Assembly (NCBI GenBank): GCA_011009095.1
Contig: VTPC01004338.1
Coordinates: 72,470 to 136,469 of the forward strand
Direction of reading: 5' to 3'
From: Ignelater luminosus
Taxonomy: Eukaryota > Arthropoda > Insecta > Coleoptera > Elateridae
DNA length: 64,000 nt
Shown: one piece after another, positions 10,472 to 22,925 of the stretch
Layout: each line of letters begins with the position of its first letter
Numbering within the stretch: position 1 is the first letter of the stretch
Translations under genes and position numbers: made by a program
The notes under the pieces: generated by a model
What the model saw: the letters and a program-made list of their open reading frames with translations, nothing else
What the model was told of the DNA's origin: nothing
The model's database searches: none

Positions 10472-12780
10472 TCTTTTCTGGAATATTGCAATTCCATATC
10501 ATGCTTATTCTAATGTTGAAGCTTTTTAAATTGCAAACATTGCACTGATTCAAACAGGAAAAGCTACTAAACACGAACTACTGTACTATGAAGTGATTGA
10601 AATAGCTACTGGAAGGCTTATAATTATACAACACTCAAGTAGATATTAAAAATTCCCCCTTTACTGATTTACGTACCTAGGGAGTTGAAAAGGTGAAATT
10701 TCATTTTCTTACTTGCCAAAAATGTATACAAGAGTATTATAATTGATTCAAACTAGAAACTTTATTAAATGTAACACATGTAACAGGTGATAACTGAGAA
10801 TTATGATTGCAATCTCTAGGCTTATAGCATTACGTGACGATGTTGTAAAGTTTACCAGGATAACTTTAGACATGAAAGCTATTCGCAGTAAGAGTGCTCT
10901 TGCATAAACTAATATGATGTACAGGATTTCCTGCAAGCCAAAGCTATTAGAAAAAGTAGCTGCTGTAAAAAATGGAGAAAGTATGGTGTAAAGAATTTTG
11001 CTTGAACTTCATTGCATTAAAATATCTATAGCTCTATGTCTGCAAAATTATTTAAAAAATGGCAATAAGTTAGAAAATAATAAGGCAGAAGCCTAGGTTT
11101 GTTGAAGTTTTGCTTTGTACTTAATTTTACGAGTTTTTTATTGTCTGAAAATCTGAACAGTAAAACTTAAAAGCAATGATACCAGAAAAAGAAAAAAATA
11201 AAAATAAGAATACAAAGATTTAAAACAAAACATGGAGGACATTTTGCACCGATGCAACGCCGATTCTAACTTAAAGCGGTTGTGTATATTGAAAGAATCT
11301 AAAGTATTCTAACCAATTAAAACCAACCAAAAGACTCGCAGCACAAAATAAATGAATTAACCGTACAAACAGGTTAGGTTAAAATTGTGACTATTCTAGA
11401 AGTTTTGACAAGCGGACAGTGTAGAGTGCATATCAAATATGGAACTGCAACTAGTAAATTAGGTTTAGTTTTGATATAACCCTAGAAAAAACAAGATGCT
11501 AGAGTTTTGACATTGTTCTTTTAAGTGGGAACTCATAGTGCTGATGCTATATCCAAGTTAGCATGATACCAAAATTTACCGATACTGTAATACCAAATTA
11601 ACTTTGATACTAACTTTCAGGTACATTCAAATGAAAAATTAAAATTAGAAGATCATGGAAAGTAGATTGTGTGAATTTGGAGAAAGTTTTAAAGAAGAAG
11701 AAAAGAAACCAAAACCTTTAATGGAACTCTTTGGACTTTTATTGAAATTGAATTCTTCAGAATTTCCATATGATAATATCTTTGTTGGGATAATTGGCTG
11801 TGATTAAATACCACACCACCCTGAAGAATAAATTTTAAACGTCAGTACCTCTTTGATGTCTGTCTATATTTGCATCAGAATCCTTTAGCTGTTTCTTCTC
11901 TGTGCCTTGTGAAATATAAAAAAAAACCTTACGGCACTATGAAAGACTTCAGGTATCTTTAGATAAAGATAGATTTTGTAAAAATCGGCAACTATGTGAA
12001 TTTTGCGTATCAGTAGATATCAAATACTGGTAACAGGATCAAATTCACTTCATAATGAACAGTTATGATTAAAGTGAAATGATCAAAACGACAAAGCTTT
12101 TAGAGAAAGGCAAATAATATTCGATTCGATTTGTGTCGAAACCATCTCTGCCAGTGCAAAACAAATCATACGGATCAAGTTAGCTATAGGAAACGCTATT
12201 GCCTATTTCTACTCTAGAACAGCCAAATCTGGCCCATGTGGGTTCTCCCGTGAAATATTTAAGAATTATGATTGCTAGCGTCCACAATTGAAGTAGCAGG
12301 CAGCGGGTCAGTAGTCTGCTTCCTGCTGACATTCGTTCTCTTCTGGTTCCTCACGCATTTTAAAGTTTCGAGCTTGCCTGCATTAAGCTTTAATTGCCTA
12401 CCCCTGCTCGAGATGATGCCTCAATGTTTCCTGCTTTTTTTCTACAAGGGATAACAAGAAAAAAAATATAACTGCTGTGTTAATGGATTTTAAGTATTTA
12501 GACCACATTTAATTTAAGGTTAACACTTTTTGTTTTATTCTTACCAGATAGTTCCAGCTAAATTGAATTCTATCTAATACACAACTCCTGAAAAACGTTT
12601 TGGATTTGCAGACTTTTAATCTGTGAAATATTTATTGTTTAATTATACGCTGACTGTCTACATTTAGTTAATGTAAGATATAACATTTGTGCAGTTTATC
12701 TGTACGTGTACCTTATATTCTTGTAACTATTACAACTAATCTTTAAAAATGATTTATAATTAATGTGTCGGTATGACAAA
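10472..12780. other. AT-rich stretch with two weak coding-like snippets
   Basis: Mostly featureless. At about 10800-10910 a plus-strand frame reads ISRLIALRDDVVKFTRIT and goes on to a stop, which looks protein-like, but I do not recognise it. At 11655-11813 a 52-codon plus frame (MESRLCEFGES...) is also unassigned. At 12272-12454 a hydrophobic frame lies in a GC-richer patch. None has supporting context. Confidence 0.25.
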
Positions 12781-14345
12781 TGGATGTATGACTAATTGTC
12801 TTATATACATGTTTAAAGCAGTTTCTCGCTTTACCCACGAGATTTAACATCCATCACGGACTTCTTATCTGTTCCAATATAAATCACTCATAATAGCAAG
12901 TCACATTCGTCCAGGCATTCCACCACCAGAGTTAATCTGCAGTAATTGAGAGGAATGGCACTGAAATTGCTTGTATCTGTAAAACCGGAGACCTCCATTA
13001 CGAGCCATTAATGGATTGAGTGGCGGGCTTATATTGAAATGCAGTACTGCACCAGCTAATGGCGGTGGGTGGGCTAAAAGGGTTACGCGGTCGCTCCCTC
13101 AAGTGGGGCAGTTATAATAACCTGCACTATTTCATAATTCGGAAAGGTCCTCCGGGCACTTTACGCGAGCTACATATCAGGTATTCCGAGGGTAATGGAC
13201 GTTGCTATCGGTAGAAATGTTTCATCTCACTTTCTGTTTGTTATTATCCCGTCGCAATTTACCATTTCACTCTAAGATAATCTTTTAAATTTTGTTACTT
13301 TCAAAAATTTCACGTCCTTAGATATTCTAGGTGTCACTTTACATGGAATAAGTGTGTAGCTCCTTTTACCTCTCAGAAGTTTAATTGAATTTCTAAATAG
13401 GAACCGTTGTTGGAACAGAAAGGTTCGGTTCGTTCAAAAGCTCGCAAGACTAAATTGAGAAGATTCCAATAGAGGTTTTGGTCAAGGGAAAGCTAATCAT
13501 TGCTTCTTGTATAAGGATGCTACTAGGAGGAAACGCAATGAATGAAATGGCATGAATAAAACTCTTAAAAGTTTATTTAACTGGATAGTTAACGTTTTCA
13601 AGGGAAGTAATTAAATATAAGCGTTGTAGGATAGTAAAATAAATACAAATGTTTATAATGGATTTCTGGTTTGAATTTTTGCTCAGAAGATGTAGAAATT
13701 ATAGGTGCGTTGTCTGAAGGGAAGTTGGTTTGTCGGGAACGAGGTGTAATTCAGAGAGAGGGCTCCAAAATACAGCATTTGTCAAGTCGGATCAGCTGCT
13801 AATCTGCTGGAGGCGCTCGACACGTCTCCAAACAGATCCTAAAACATCGGCTAGGCTCTGTTCATTACGAGATTACACCACTTTGACATTTAATTATTTA
13901 AAGTGAGACGCCGGTGACTGCGGAAACCCCGAACCAATTTATGTGAGAAGCTCGCAGTTAATACCATCGGCGTTCAGAACTCATTTCGGCTAAAGCTCAT
14001 ACGTCACTCGGAGTAAATTAAATAAAGTCTGGCGCTGTATCTGATCGCCGGCCATTCCAATCCTGAGATCGATCACGTCGTCCTTGTCGCGGCCGCGGCC
14101 GCATGAAATATTTAGCCGGTGCAGAAGCAATCTACGGAAAGAGCGCCCCACTTAGTCCCCATTAGTTACCATTGGCGGCCTCCACATACAACACTGCATT
14201 GACTACGGGCAAAACTCATTCGCTCTAAAAGCATTTGAGTGCCCCTCATCCCACTGGAGCCTCTTTCGCCATCCGCTACGTCTACTTCTCGCTCTTCTAA
14301 TTTCAATTTCTATTATAATTTTGTTTCTTCGCCGTAATTTGCCAC
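12781..14345. other. GC-richer unique stretch, possible conserved non-coding DNA
   Basis: Two GC-richer blocks (about 12840-13220 and 13700-14340) that include the CGCGGCCGCGGCCGC run near 14089-14101 and the ATTTAATTATTTAAA motif near 13888-13903. Frames are interrupted and no exon is evident. By texture (unique, CpG-bearing, in an AT-rich background) this could be regulatory sequence of a nearby gene. Confidence 0.35.
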
Positions 14346-17078
14346 GCCGTTGCTTGGATTCATTACTTTTTTAATAAAGAATTTTCATAGGCCTTCTTGG
14401 ATATTGTCATGGCTTATTAAAATTGCTTTATAACCGACCCACCTTGGATATACAGACTCTCTCACGATGTCATCATTCACTCAACTTATATCACCACTCG
14501 ACACCATTAGCTTGAAATACAAGATAACCACTTCACCAAATGACGCAAGATCTAGTTCTTTACTCTTAATTAAACGTACTCGCCCTTTACGACCGTATGG
14601 GTGGTCACTACCTATATTTATTACTCTAAACACAACAACTGTGTTTATCACTAGAATGGATCCAAGCTTGCTAGAAATTCTAATAACTTTAAAACACTTT
14701 AACAGAAGTGAAATTTACTGTTTGGTACATAACAAGATACACAGGAAAATTACAAAAGGTACGATTAAATTACAAATGGAAAAATTCGTTCAAAAGTTTG
14801 TTTTTTTTCTTGTTTCCTTGAAGTAATTTCAATAACTTGCGCATAAAGAAAAAGAGCAAGTTTAGTTTCTAATCTAAAGATAACGAATGTTTAACGGTCA
14901 TCTTTTGATTTTATTCTGATGATACCTAATAATATTATGAATAATAGAAGTGCTTTTAGAAGTTAACAATAAGATTATTATTAAAATATAGCGTCAATTG
15001 AGTAATTGAATTTTATCGCATTTTTCAAAGCTGTGCAACAAGCAAGTTAGTACGTTACTTGGATATAGATCAGCAAAAAACGTAGTATCAGCTTGAATGG
15101 AAACCTTTGAGTGCAATCGACAATAGTTATTATCAAAGTTCTGAAAGATGAGATACTACGTGTGTAAATGTGCGAAGGTTTAAATTGCGAGAAATTACAA
15201 TAACAACCGTAATTAATGTTAGTTTTTAGTACAAAAGGTGTTGCTTTTTATGCGTATATTATGCTGTTTGACATTTGAATTACTTGTGTAATATGAAAGT
15301 ATGGACGCTAATTATCCAGTATTAAATCTTGTATTACTGATTGTTTTCTCTCCTGTTTGGATATTTTAAATTCGTATTGTGTTCAGCTTTCAGTTTCTTT
15401 AGTGCTATTATTCATTCTTTGAAGCTTTTCACAGCAATAAACATCACGTCTAATAGTGTGGGTGTTTGCATTCTATACATTTTGATGGTAATCGCATTAT
15501 CAACAAGTGAAACTTCTGAACATTTGTGTGACCTTCAGAAACCCTCCTTATTGATTTCAAATAGATCTGTTTTAAAACATTCTGTCTTTCTCAAAAAGTG
15601 ATAGTTATTACAGGGAGGAGGAATTAAATGAAAAACTACGACCTTAAATTTCTAGACAAAATTTTGCTGATAACTAATTTATTCAAAATTGGCGAAATAT
15701 TCAATGTTTACCAAGAGAAGAAAACTTTTTTGGGTTTTTGAAAACAAGCATGGTTTTTTAATGTTCGTACATTCCATGTATTAGCAATTTGTATTTAGAC
15801 CTCTATTACAGGTTTGAGTCTGGTCTAAGCGATTGATACTCTCTGCAACGGTTACTGTCAGATTAGTAACACAATAAGAGCGATTCCCGTTTTCTCAGTA
15901 TCTTTTCTGTCAAATTTGGCTAGAAAGACATTTTTGTACCAGCTACATTAGCCTCCTTACAAAGAGATCATTCAAACTAACAATGACATTACTAAAGATT
16001 TAAACCAGTACAAAGCCTATGAAAAAAACAGTTCATGTGTTAGCAGTAGTTAATGAAGAAAATGAAACTCGACTAATACAACGCTTTGTCCAAAGGCGAA
16101 AATAACTCCTAATGGATAAATTGTATTCACACGTGCGTTATGTAGACTGAAATGTCAAATAATTGTGATATAGTAGGTCGGAGTTTGCAGTTGTTAGACT
16201 GACCTACAGCCTTTAATGTGGATATAATTCAGTTTTCTCACTTTGAGACTGAGGCTATTACAAAATTTACAAAATCGGTAACGATTTTGATTCTTAGAGA
16301 AAAGAGCAGTACATCAGGGCAATATCGATGTCAGGGATAAAAGAAACCAATGGTACACAAATGCTTGGCACACGATTATTTTGATAGATCGAGTCTATAT
16401 GTAACTAAACAAGATTTTGTTTGCAAGTCACGTTGTTTAATTTTTTAACTCCTATTCATATATTTATTAAGAAAACCAATCAGAACAGTCTATAACCCCA
16501 ACCTATATTTCATTCCTGCAGTCTGGCTTTGTAACGAGAATAATAGAACAAAATTGAGCAACAGCTCTCATTCTTCAAAAGAACCAAAAATACAATTTAG
16601 ATATTCAGCAATATTCTTAATATATTCTGATATTCTGCCCAAGCATATTTTATCTAAAATCTTTTTAATGGCCATTCAATAAGCTTACAACCAAGCAATT
16701 TTAGGCCACACTAAGCGCTTCCTCAAATATCTCAAGTTGAGGTTATCAGGTCTTCAACATAATTTACTTTATGCTGCAATCTTACAGTTTCGCACTTCTC
16801 TACCTTCCAATTTACAGGAATGTTTTTTACATTCCGAGTATTTTAGACTAATAATTGTCTGTTTTGTTGCTTTCAAGAAAGAGGTATGAATCATTAATCT
16901 GGTTAACATATGTTAGATACGCATATGTTGATCGGATTAACAACTTAGGCCTCCTTCGTGAATTTTGCGGACAGTAAGTCCTATAGGACGCCAATTCCAT
17001 ATACATATAGCATTACGTCCTTTTTCTTCTCTCACTTGTGAGCTTTTTTGACGTATCCTTAAATGATGATCAATCTAG
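14346..17078. other. AT-rich stretch, no gene recognised
   Basis: The longest frame (14467-14826, plus, 119 codons, starts at an ATG) has no domain I can name and no splice or promoter context. The remaining frames are AT-driven. No repeat structure seen. Confidence 0.4.
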
Positions 17079-17202
17079 ATGTTAGATGCGACTTTAAATC
17101 AAGATAGCATTAAAAAGAATTGTTACCACGTTACATCATCAATATTTAATATCAGAGACACGGTTGTGTACAATGAAGTCTTCTTCTTGCTCAGAACTCT
17201 CG

Positions 17203-17575
17203 CTTCTATCCGTTTCATACATGACCATCTTCTCACCATTTTTATTTTTCATCTCAACATATTCCAATGTTCCACATGCTTGAAGAGTGAGCAAGGTATA
17301 TCATGACTTTCTCTCTCTCTCTTTTTTTCTCTCTTTCTCTCTGCTACTTCTATCCGTTTCATATATTAATATCTTCTCACCTTTTTTATTGTTCATCTCA
17401 ACATACTCCAATGTTCCACATGCTTGAAAACTGAGCAAGGTATACCATGACTATCTCTCCCTCTGAAACATCTATCGTTTCATACATTAATATCTTTGCA
17501 CCTTTTTTATTTCATCTCGACGTACTTCAATGTCCTACATGCTTGAAGACTGAGCAAGGTACACCATGACTATAA
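17203..17575. repeat. degenerate triplicated repeat with CT microsatellite
   Basis: Three imperfect copies start near 17203, 17347 and 17469. Each runs CT-TCTAT-CGTTTCATA, a TTAATATCTTCTCACC-like part, TTTTTTATT, CATCTCAACATA, CAATGTTCCACATGCTTGAA, GAGCAAGGTATA and CATGACTAT. The first copy is longer because a (CT)n/(T)n microsatellite (about 17309-17342) follows it, giving a spacing of 144 bp and then about 122 bp. It borders an antisense LINE fragment and may be its duplicated 3' part. Confidence 0.8.
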
Positions 17576-17599
17576 GGAAATTAAATATGTTATCTGTTG

Positions 17600-18470
17600 T
17601 TTGTTTATATTTTTGATACGCTGCTTGTTCATCTCCTTTTATATGTTCTCTTATTTTATTTTCTATTAATCTGGTCTAAAGTTAAAATGCCATAGAAGAC
17701 AAACATATGGCTCTAAAAATTATCACAATCCGATTCCTCTCCTTTCTTATATATTGGCACTAAAAGATTTTTTCCCATTCCTTAGGTATTGTGTTCGTTC
17801 TCCATGCTTCTTGTATTATTTTTAATAACCAGCTATTCCTTTTATCTCCCAACCACTTTATCATTTCTGAATTAATGTTATCACCACCAGATGGTTTACC
17901 CATTTTAGTTTTCCTCATTCCTTCTTCTAGCTCTTCTAGATGAATGTGGGTTGCATTTCTTCCGTTTGTTGTTGTTGTTCCATATGTTCTCTTTTAAATT
18001 TCTCTGTATAATAGTCTTTCCATGCTTCAAGTATTTCTCTTATTTCTATATTTAATCTGCCATCTTTGTTCCTTATTCTTCTTATTTTCTTCTTTTTTTT
18101 TGTTGCTTAGAGATTTTATTGTATTCCAAAAATCTTTGTTATTGTTATCGTATTTTAGGTTCAGTTGTTCCCCAAAGTCTTCCCAGCTTTTATTCTTTGC
18201 CTTTTTTACCATATTTTTAACCTTGTCCCATACTTTGTGATATTTTGTTCTGCCTTGATATAATTTTGTACGGTTTCCACATTTTTTTCTCATTTCTTCT
18301 TTTATTTCTAGATTCCATCATTTTGTTCTTTTTTGGTATTTTCTTATCTTTTTTCTCTCACATATTTCTTCCGCTTTGTTATATAATACTTATCTATATT
18401 ATATCCATATTATTCAGTTTTGTTCTTCCTCTTCCAGTCTAAGGCGTTGTCAGTTTCTAATTTCCAGAAT
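17600..18470 (-). pseudogene. LINE reverse-transcriptase fragment, antisense
   Basis: Read on the minus strand, 18293-18027 encodes a Lys/Asn-rich pre-RT linker (KVWDKVKNMVKKAKNKSWED, then FGEQLNLKYDNNNKDFW). Further down (about 17960-17740) it reads LEEGMRKTKMGKPSGGDNIN, then SEMIKWLGDKRN and IPKEWEKIFLVPIYKKGEES. These match the start of the RT domain in insect LINE polyproteins (K-GKSPG-D-I, IP--W-----PIYKKGD). The palm with the catalytic FADD is not present; the fragment ends within the fingers near 17700. Stops and a frame break between the blocks show it is dead. The adjacent triplicated repeat lies downstream in this orientation. Confidence 0.8.
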
Positions 18471-18789
18471 GCTCTTCAAGTTTTCTTAAAGTTATTAGGA
18501 ACCATCTATCTTTTTTAACAAAATTCTAAAAGTAGCTATTTATTTAAACTGCGACCAACAGGTGACGCCAATAATAGGTCGCAAAATCTGAACATAAATA
18601 AACTTATACATCAGTGTGTGAAATTAATTAACAGAGGCTAATAATAAACAGCTAACAGCTATCTGTGATATTTGTTTACATCTGCATATTATAGCCGGTA
18701 TTTGTTAGATTGTTCTAGAAATGTATTACATTATTATGAATGAAACGTATTTGAATAACTAAAAGATTCATTTGAATGTATTAGCTTTA
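18471..18789. other. no gene seen
   Basis: Unique AT-rich spacer between a LINE fragment and the SYAP1-like pseudogene. Confidence 0.45.
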
Positions 18790-19234
18790 GTTCATTAGCA
18801 GGAGAAATTAAACTGATATGATAAAAATAATTTCTTCAAAAGCCTACTTCCTTTAATAATTTTGGCACAAGGTTGTAACGCATCTTTATTAAGTCTGGAT
18901 CTTCCTCCATTATAGCTAAAACAGTGGGAAATGATGCTTCGTAATCAAATTGAAAATCTAAGCCAGAAGGAAGATTTCGCAAAAAGTTTCTTCTGTCACT
19001 GGACAAACTCAGACATTATGCTTTTAAAACTTCTTCGTTCACGCAGCCAAACTACGGAGGAAAATCTTTTGCTACATTTCTTTTTGTTATTCTTTGAAAA
19101 AGTTTCTTGTTCTGTATCAACATCGCTAAATACAGAACTTTCTTCAACGACCTTTCTAATTTTATTGCTGGTTTCGTGAATGGTAGAATATATAGAGTTG
19201 GCAACAGATTTGATTTCTGCTAGCGACTTATTTT
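18790..19234 (-). pseudogene. SYAP1/Sap47-like BSD-domain protein pseudogene
   Basis: On the minus strand the sequence reads KSLAEIKSVANSIYSTI, VVEESSVFSDVDTEQETFSK and then, in another frame, CLSLSSDRRNFLRNLPSG, LDFQFDYEASFPTVLAIMEE, DPDLIKMRYNLVPKLLKE and RNYFYHISLI. The order (amphipathic segment, LS-DRRNF-R-PP-G, FQFDY---P-ALA---ED, MR--LVPK---E--FWRNYFYR-SLI) is that of synapse-associated protein 1 / Sap47, including the whole BSD domain. Family knowledge: these are cytoplasmic proteins found across animals. Damage seen: a frameshift near 19040-19055, an in-frame TAA at 19016-19018, and TGA in place of the Trp of FWRNYF at 18836-18838. A possible splice acceptor (TTTCGCCAG) precedes the homology at 19235, which would argue for a duplicated gene piece rather than a processed copy. 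A long minus-strand frame continues upstream to about 19463 without homology that I can see. Confidence 0.75.
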
Positions 19235-19469
19235 CTGGCGAAATATGATATTCAAGACGGTGATAAGTTCGAAATAGACATAGATACAGAGGAGAGTACA
19301 GTATTTTGTTAACTATGGAAATTAGTGGCATTAAGGAAAATATTGTTACTACAAGTCTTCTTTTCTCCGATTTGACCAAAAGTAGGATTTCTGACTCTAC
19401 AATAATTCTCGGGACACAGTTTGCTCGAAATTTTTTGAAAAATCTAAAATTTCCGAATTAGTAGCTCGA

Positions 19470-21000
19470 TACTCAAGTGTGCTTGACGTCTGCTCAACTT
19501 TTTCCAAAGAGAGAGACTAGATGTACATAAGGTGTCATGTTTTTATTTAACTTACTTCTGTAATGCTTGAGGCGAGAATATACCCCTCTTGGAAATCAAG
19601 GTGGTATAAGTTCCCCTCTTTACCCATAGGATTGAATGTCCATGCACCAAAGCTGGATAGAATATGTAAGGATCATAAACTTCTGTTTACAGAAACCCTG
19701 CCCACGCAAGGGTTTTTGTGTTTCAGTGGATCCCGTAGCCGCAATTTGGACTAATAGCGACACCTTGATCTGATTTGTGGAAACCAAACGATGAGACTTA
19801 TTAATTGAATCGCAATTAGAAACCCGTAACCCGAAAGACTGACGTTCAAATTAACTTATTAGTAAGATGTCTGTTGTTATAGTTAGACTGCTAGTGTTAA
19901 ATATGAATATAGAAACGAATTAGTCAAAATTTCAAAATTGCTTCAAGTCCCAGGAACAAAACAAAAATACCGAGACTTAGTAACCCTAGTCAAAAGTAAG
20001 GTGGAAAACTGTCTTTGGATAAAACTTAAAATGATTTACGACAACTGAATGATGGTTTCTCTAAAGAAAAAGTTTTGCTACCAAGAAGCTATTTGCAAAT
20101 TGCAAAAATATTTTTATTATAAAATTTCTAAGAGAACTAATAACTTTATAATCTTTAGAAGTTCCAGTGAGATTAGAAATTAGAGAATCTTCATCAAGCC
20201 GTAGGTATACCCAGAGAATGGGCGGTCCGAAAACCGAAATATTGGCTTTTACCATCTGATGGCATTACCTTATATATCTTGACGATTCTTACACCACTTC
20301 TTCCCTTTCCAACTGTAATTATTACTTACCATAACAGACAATAGCGTAGCATCTTATTTTGTTTGCTATTTAATAACAGCTGTAGAAAAAATGACTTTAT
20401 AAGAAATCCTCAAAACGCAAAATTTGAAAGGATTTGGAAGGCTTCTCTCCAATGTACATGTTTGTAATTCGCTGGTTTTAAATCACACAACTTTGAGAAG
20501 ATTGAATTTTTATTGCATGAGAAATACATGAGAAATCGATGAATGATACATGATTTTGTTAGTTGCTAGGGATCTTGATATTAAATTTGCTATACAGGGT
20601 ATAGCATAAGTTTTAAATCGCACTTGTGCCTGTGCTTTGAGTGTGTTTGCAAATTTTTTCGACACCGTTAAACAGAAAACATGTAATTTATTTTCTAATT
20701 AAAATCGAGGCGTTTTAAAAATACTTCAAGTGTCTACTCCGTTAACTTTTTAATACCATTTCTTGTAAAGCGAATTAGGGCGATTTACAAAGGTGTTTTA
20801 TTGCGAATTTTAACGAATTAGCAATTTATATTACTAGCGTCGATAAAATATTAAAAGCTTTGCAGTAAATGAAGCAATTTTTAAGCCGAGAGAGTTTAAA
20901 CATGAACTTGTAGGAGACGGATAAAGATAAATTACTTTTAAGCTGCAAATGTAATTAATTTTAACTGCAATGTGAGCGCACGAAAACCTATTACGGCTCA
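19470..21000. other. AT-rich stretch, no gene recognised
   Basis: About 19563-19755 is GC-richer with an unassigned plus frame. The rest is AT-rich. The motif 'ctatacagggtatagc' near 20591 is a short palindrome-like word. No gene supported. Confidence 0.35.
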
Positions 21001-21860
21001 GTGTAGTTTAGTTTCAATAAAAGTCAATTAAATTTCCTAATTAAATCCTTGTATGCGTATATATTGTATAAGGCACAGAAATGGAACCAATTCCAAGCCG
21101 GGACACAATTATTACACTCTCACCATTTCAATTACAACTTCGAATTACTTTTCAGACTCTTTTTTAATAAGACTCGGAACACATCTGCAGGGACTCTACA
21201 CTGCTTTGTAAAAAATGGGCCTTAGAAAATTCTTGCACTTTTATTCTTTCAAGTTTTTTTTGAATAATAAAGGAAAAGAAACTTGTTGTTGCAAATGTAT
21301 TCGTAGCTTTATAATACTGGTTTTAGTTAATATAAAAAACCTTTTTAACAAATGAATAGAAAGAATAACGCTTGAGAAATGCAATTAACTCTGTAAAAAG
21401 AATAAAACTGGTAACTGCATTAAAAATTCTGCAGCAATTATAGGATTATTAAAGAAATTTAATTAATACTATAAATGCCAACATATTTCTCTTAAAGAAA
21501 TCGAAAACAAACGTCGCAGGGAGGAATTCGCTGCATTCACATTTTGTTTGTCAAATAAAATTGTCGAGAGCAAGAAGGAGAGAGAGCATTGGGACCAAAT
21601 GCTTTTAAGACTTTAATTTAGAATTTTGCACACATTTTAGTGAAATTGCCGAGCATAATTACGTCTGCAGTACATTTTCAGACAAACCTGAATCGAAATG
21701 AGTCTCCGTGAGGTCGTGAAATGTTAACACAACTTAAATAAACAATAAAAATTTTAAATCCCGAAAAAAGTCCTAAATTAATGTGGTAATTAATTTTTTT
21801 ATTCGCATTTGTTTCTTTGCATTATGTGAAGTAGAGAATACATTTGAAGAGCGAGATGGT
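21001..21860. other. AT-rich stretch, no gene seen
   Basis: No ORF above background and no repeat seen. A few TTAATTAAA-type words occur. Confidence 0.4.
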
Positions 21861-22010
21861 CTATAATATAACTTTAATTAATTTGAAGCGCGGGATGTGG
21901 CGGCATAACTGTCGCCCATACGTCTACCGAGTGTTTCTGGCTGGAATTTAATTAGCTAATTAGAGTAATTAGTTAAACTTAACTTCATACATGCGAACAG
22001 CAAGTATTCG
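21861..22010. promoter_or_regulatory. candidate enhancer-like cluster of homeodomain-type motifs
   Basis: A GC-richer core (about 21890-21940) is followed by TTTAATTAGCTAATTAG, then AGAGTAATTAGTTAA (about 21948-21977). That gives at least three TAATTA/TAATTAG cores within 30 bp, partly palindromic. Clustered TAATTA is the classic Antp-type homeodomain core. In AT-rich DNA such words arise by chance, so this is only a candidate. Confidence 0.3.
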
Positions 22011-22839
22011 TGGTGGTTACTGCTTTATGTTGTTGAAATGCGAGTGACGGGTGATTCAGAAACAATTCAGAGAGAAGGTAGCGGTAATTTAGATAAACAT
22101 ATTTCATGATGCTCGAAATTTCACTACTATGACGTCAGAGGGTTTTTATTATTTTATCAAGTTAATTTGTTTCCTTTTGTTAAGAGTACTTAACTGAAAA
22201 CCAGAGTGGTTTTGAAACAAGAGCATGTAAAATATTGTTCTTATTAAAAAGGGAGATGCTTTATCACCTTTGAGGGAATTCATTAAAGACTGTAATGTAA
22301 TATACGTCCTTACGGTACGTGACGTAGCCGGAGTCGACTCCGGGTTATACAAAGTAATCACAAACTTTTATCTAACATCAGGGCAGGAGACGCGAGATCA
22401 ATTTCATTTCTTAATATTATATAGGGATCGTGACCGACCGAAGAACGGGCGAAATACCCTATTGCCGGGAACTGACGTTATTAAATCCGAAATGAAAAAT
22501 TGGATAGTTTAAAATTGGATGGCTGCATATAACTGTTGAAAGAATTATGTACTTAACTCGTTTATGGCGTCTGCTTCCAATAGATTCTATCTATAAGATG
22601 AATACAGTTTTTCTTCAACATTAAACAATTTAATTTTGTTTCCAAACAATCTCAGTTTTATTAAATTTGGAACCGATACTTCTTTATTTTGTTTGGCAGT
22701 GTCGTTTCCTTGAAAAAATACGAACCTTCCACAAAGTCTTCCATTTAGTAAAACTGAGTAAATTTTCTACATCTTTGATAACGTAGCGTAATTGACTCAA
22801 AGATATTATTAGTATCAGGGAATTGTGTTATTTGTGGCT
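22011..22839. other. no gene recognised
   Basis: An 80-codon plus frame at 22270-22512 and a minus frame opposite it share a GC-richer patch. Neither is recognisable. Confidence 0.35.
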
Positions 22840-22925
22840 AAAACGTTTGTGAAACATCGAAGGCATTCCACAGGGTGTGACCTAAGGACCAGTATCACTT
22901 AATTTTATTAGATATTATGTTATAC
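22840..22925 (+). pseudogene. jockey-like reverse-transcriptase scrap
   Basis: From 22863 the plus strand reads GIPQGVT, a stop, then GPVSLNFIRYY. This resembles RT motif B of non-LTR elements (G-PQGS-LGP-LF---). Only this motif is readable; the flanks are too decayed to classify. Confidence 0.4.

Noticed and set aside
14467-14826. 119-codon plus-strand ORF starting at ATG
   Set aside because: No recognisable domain, no promoter or splice context, and composition follows the local AT bias; not called as a gene.
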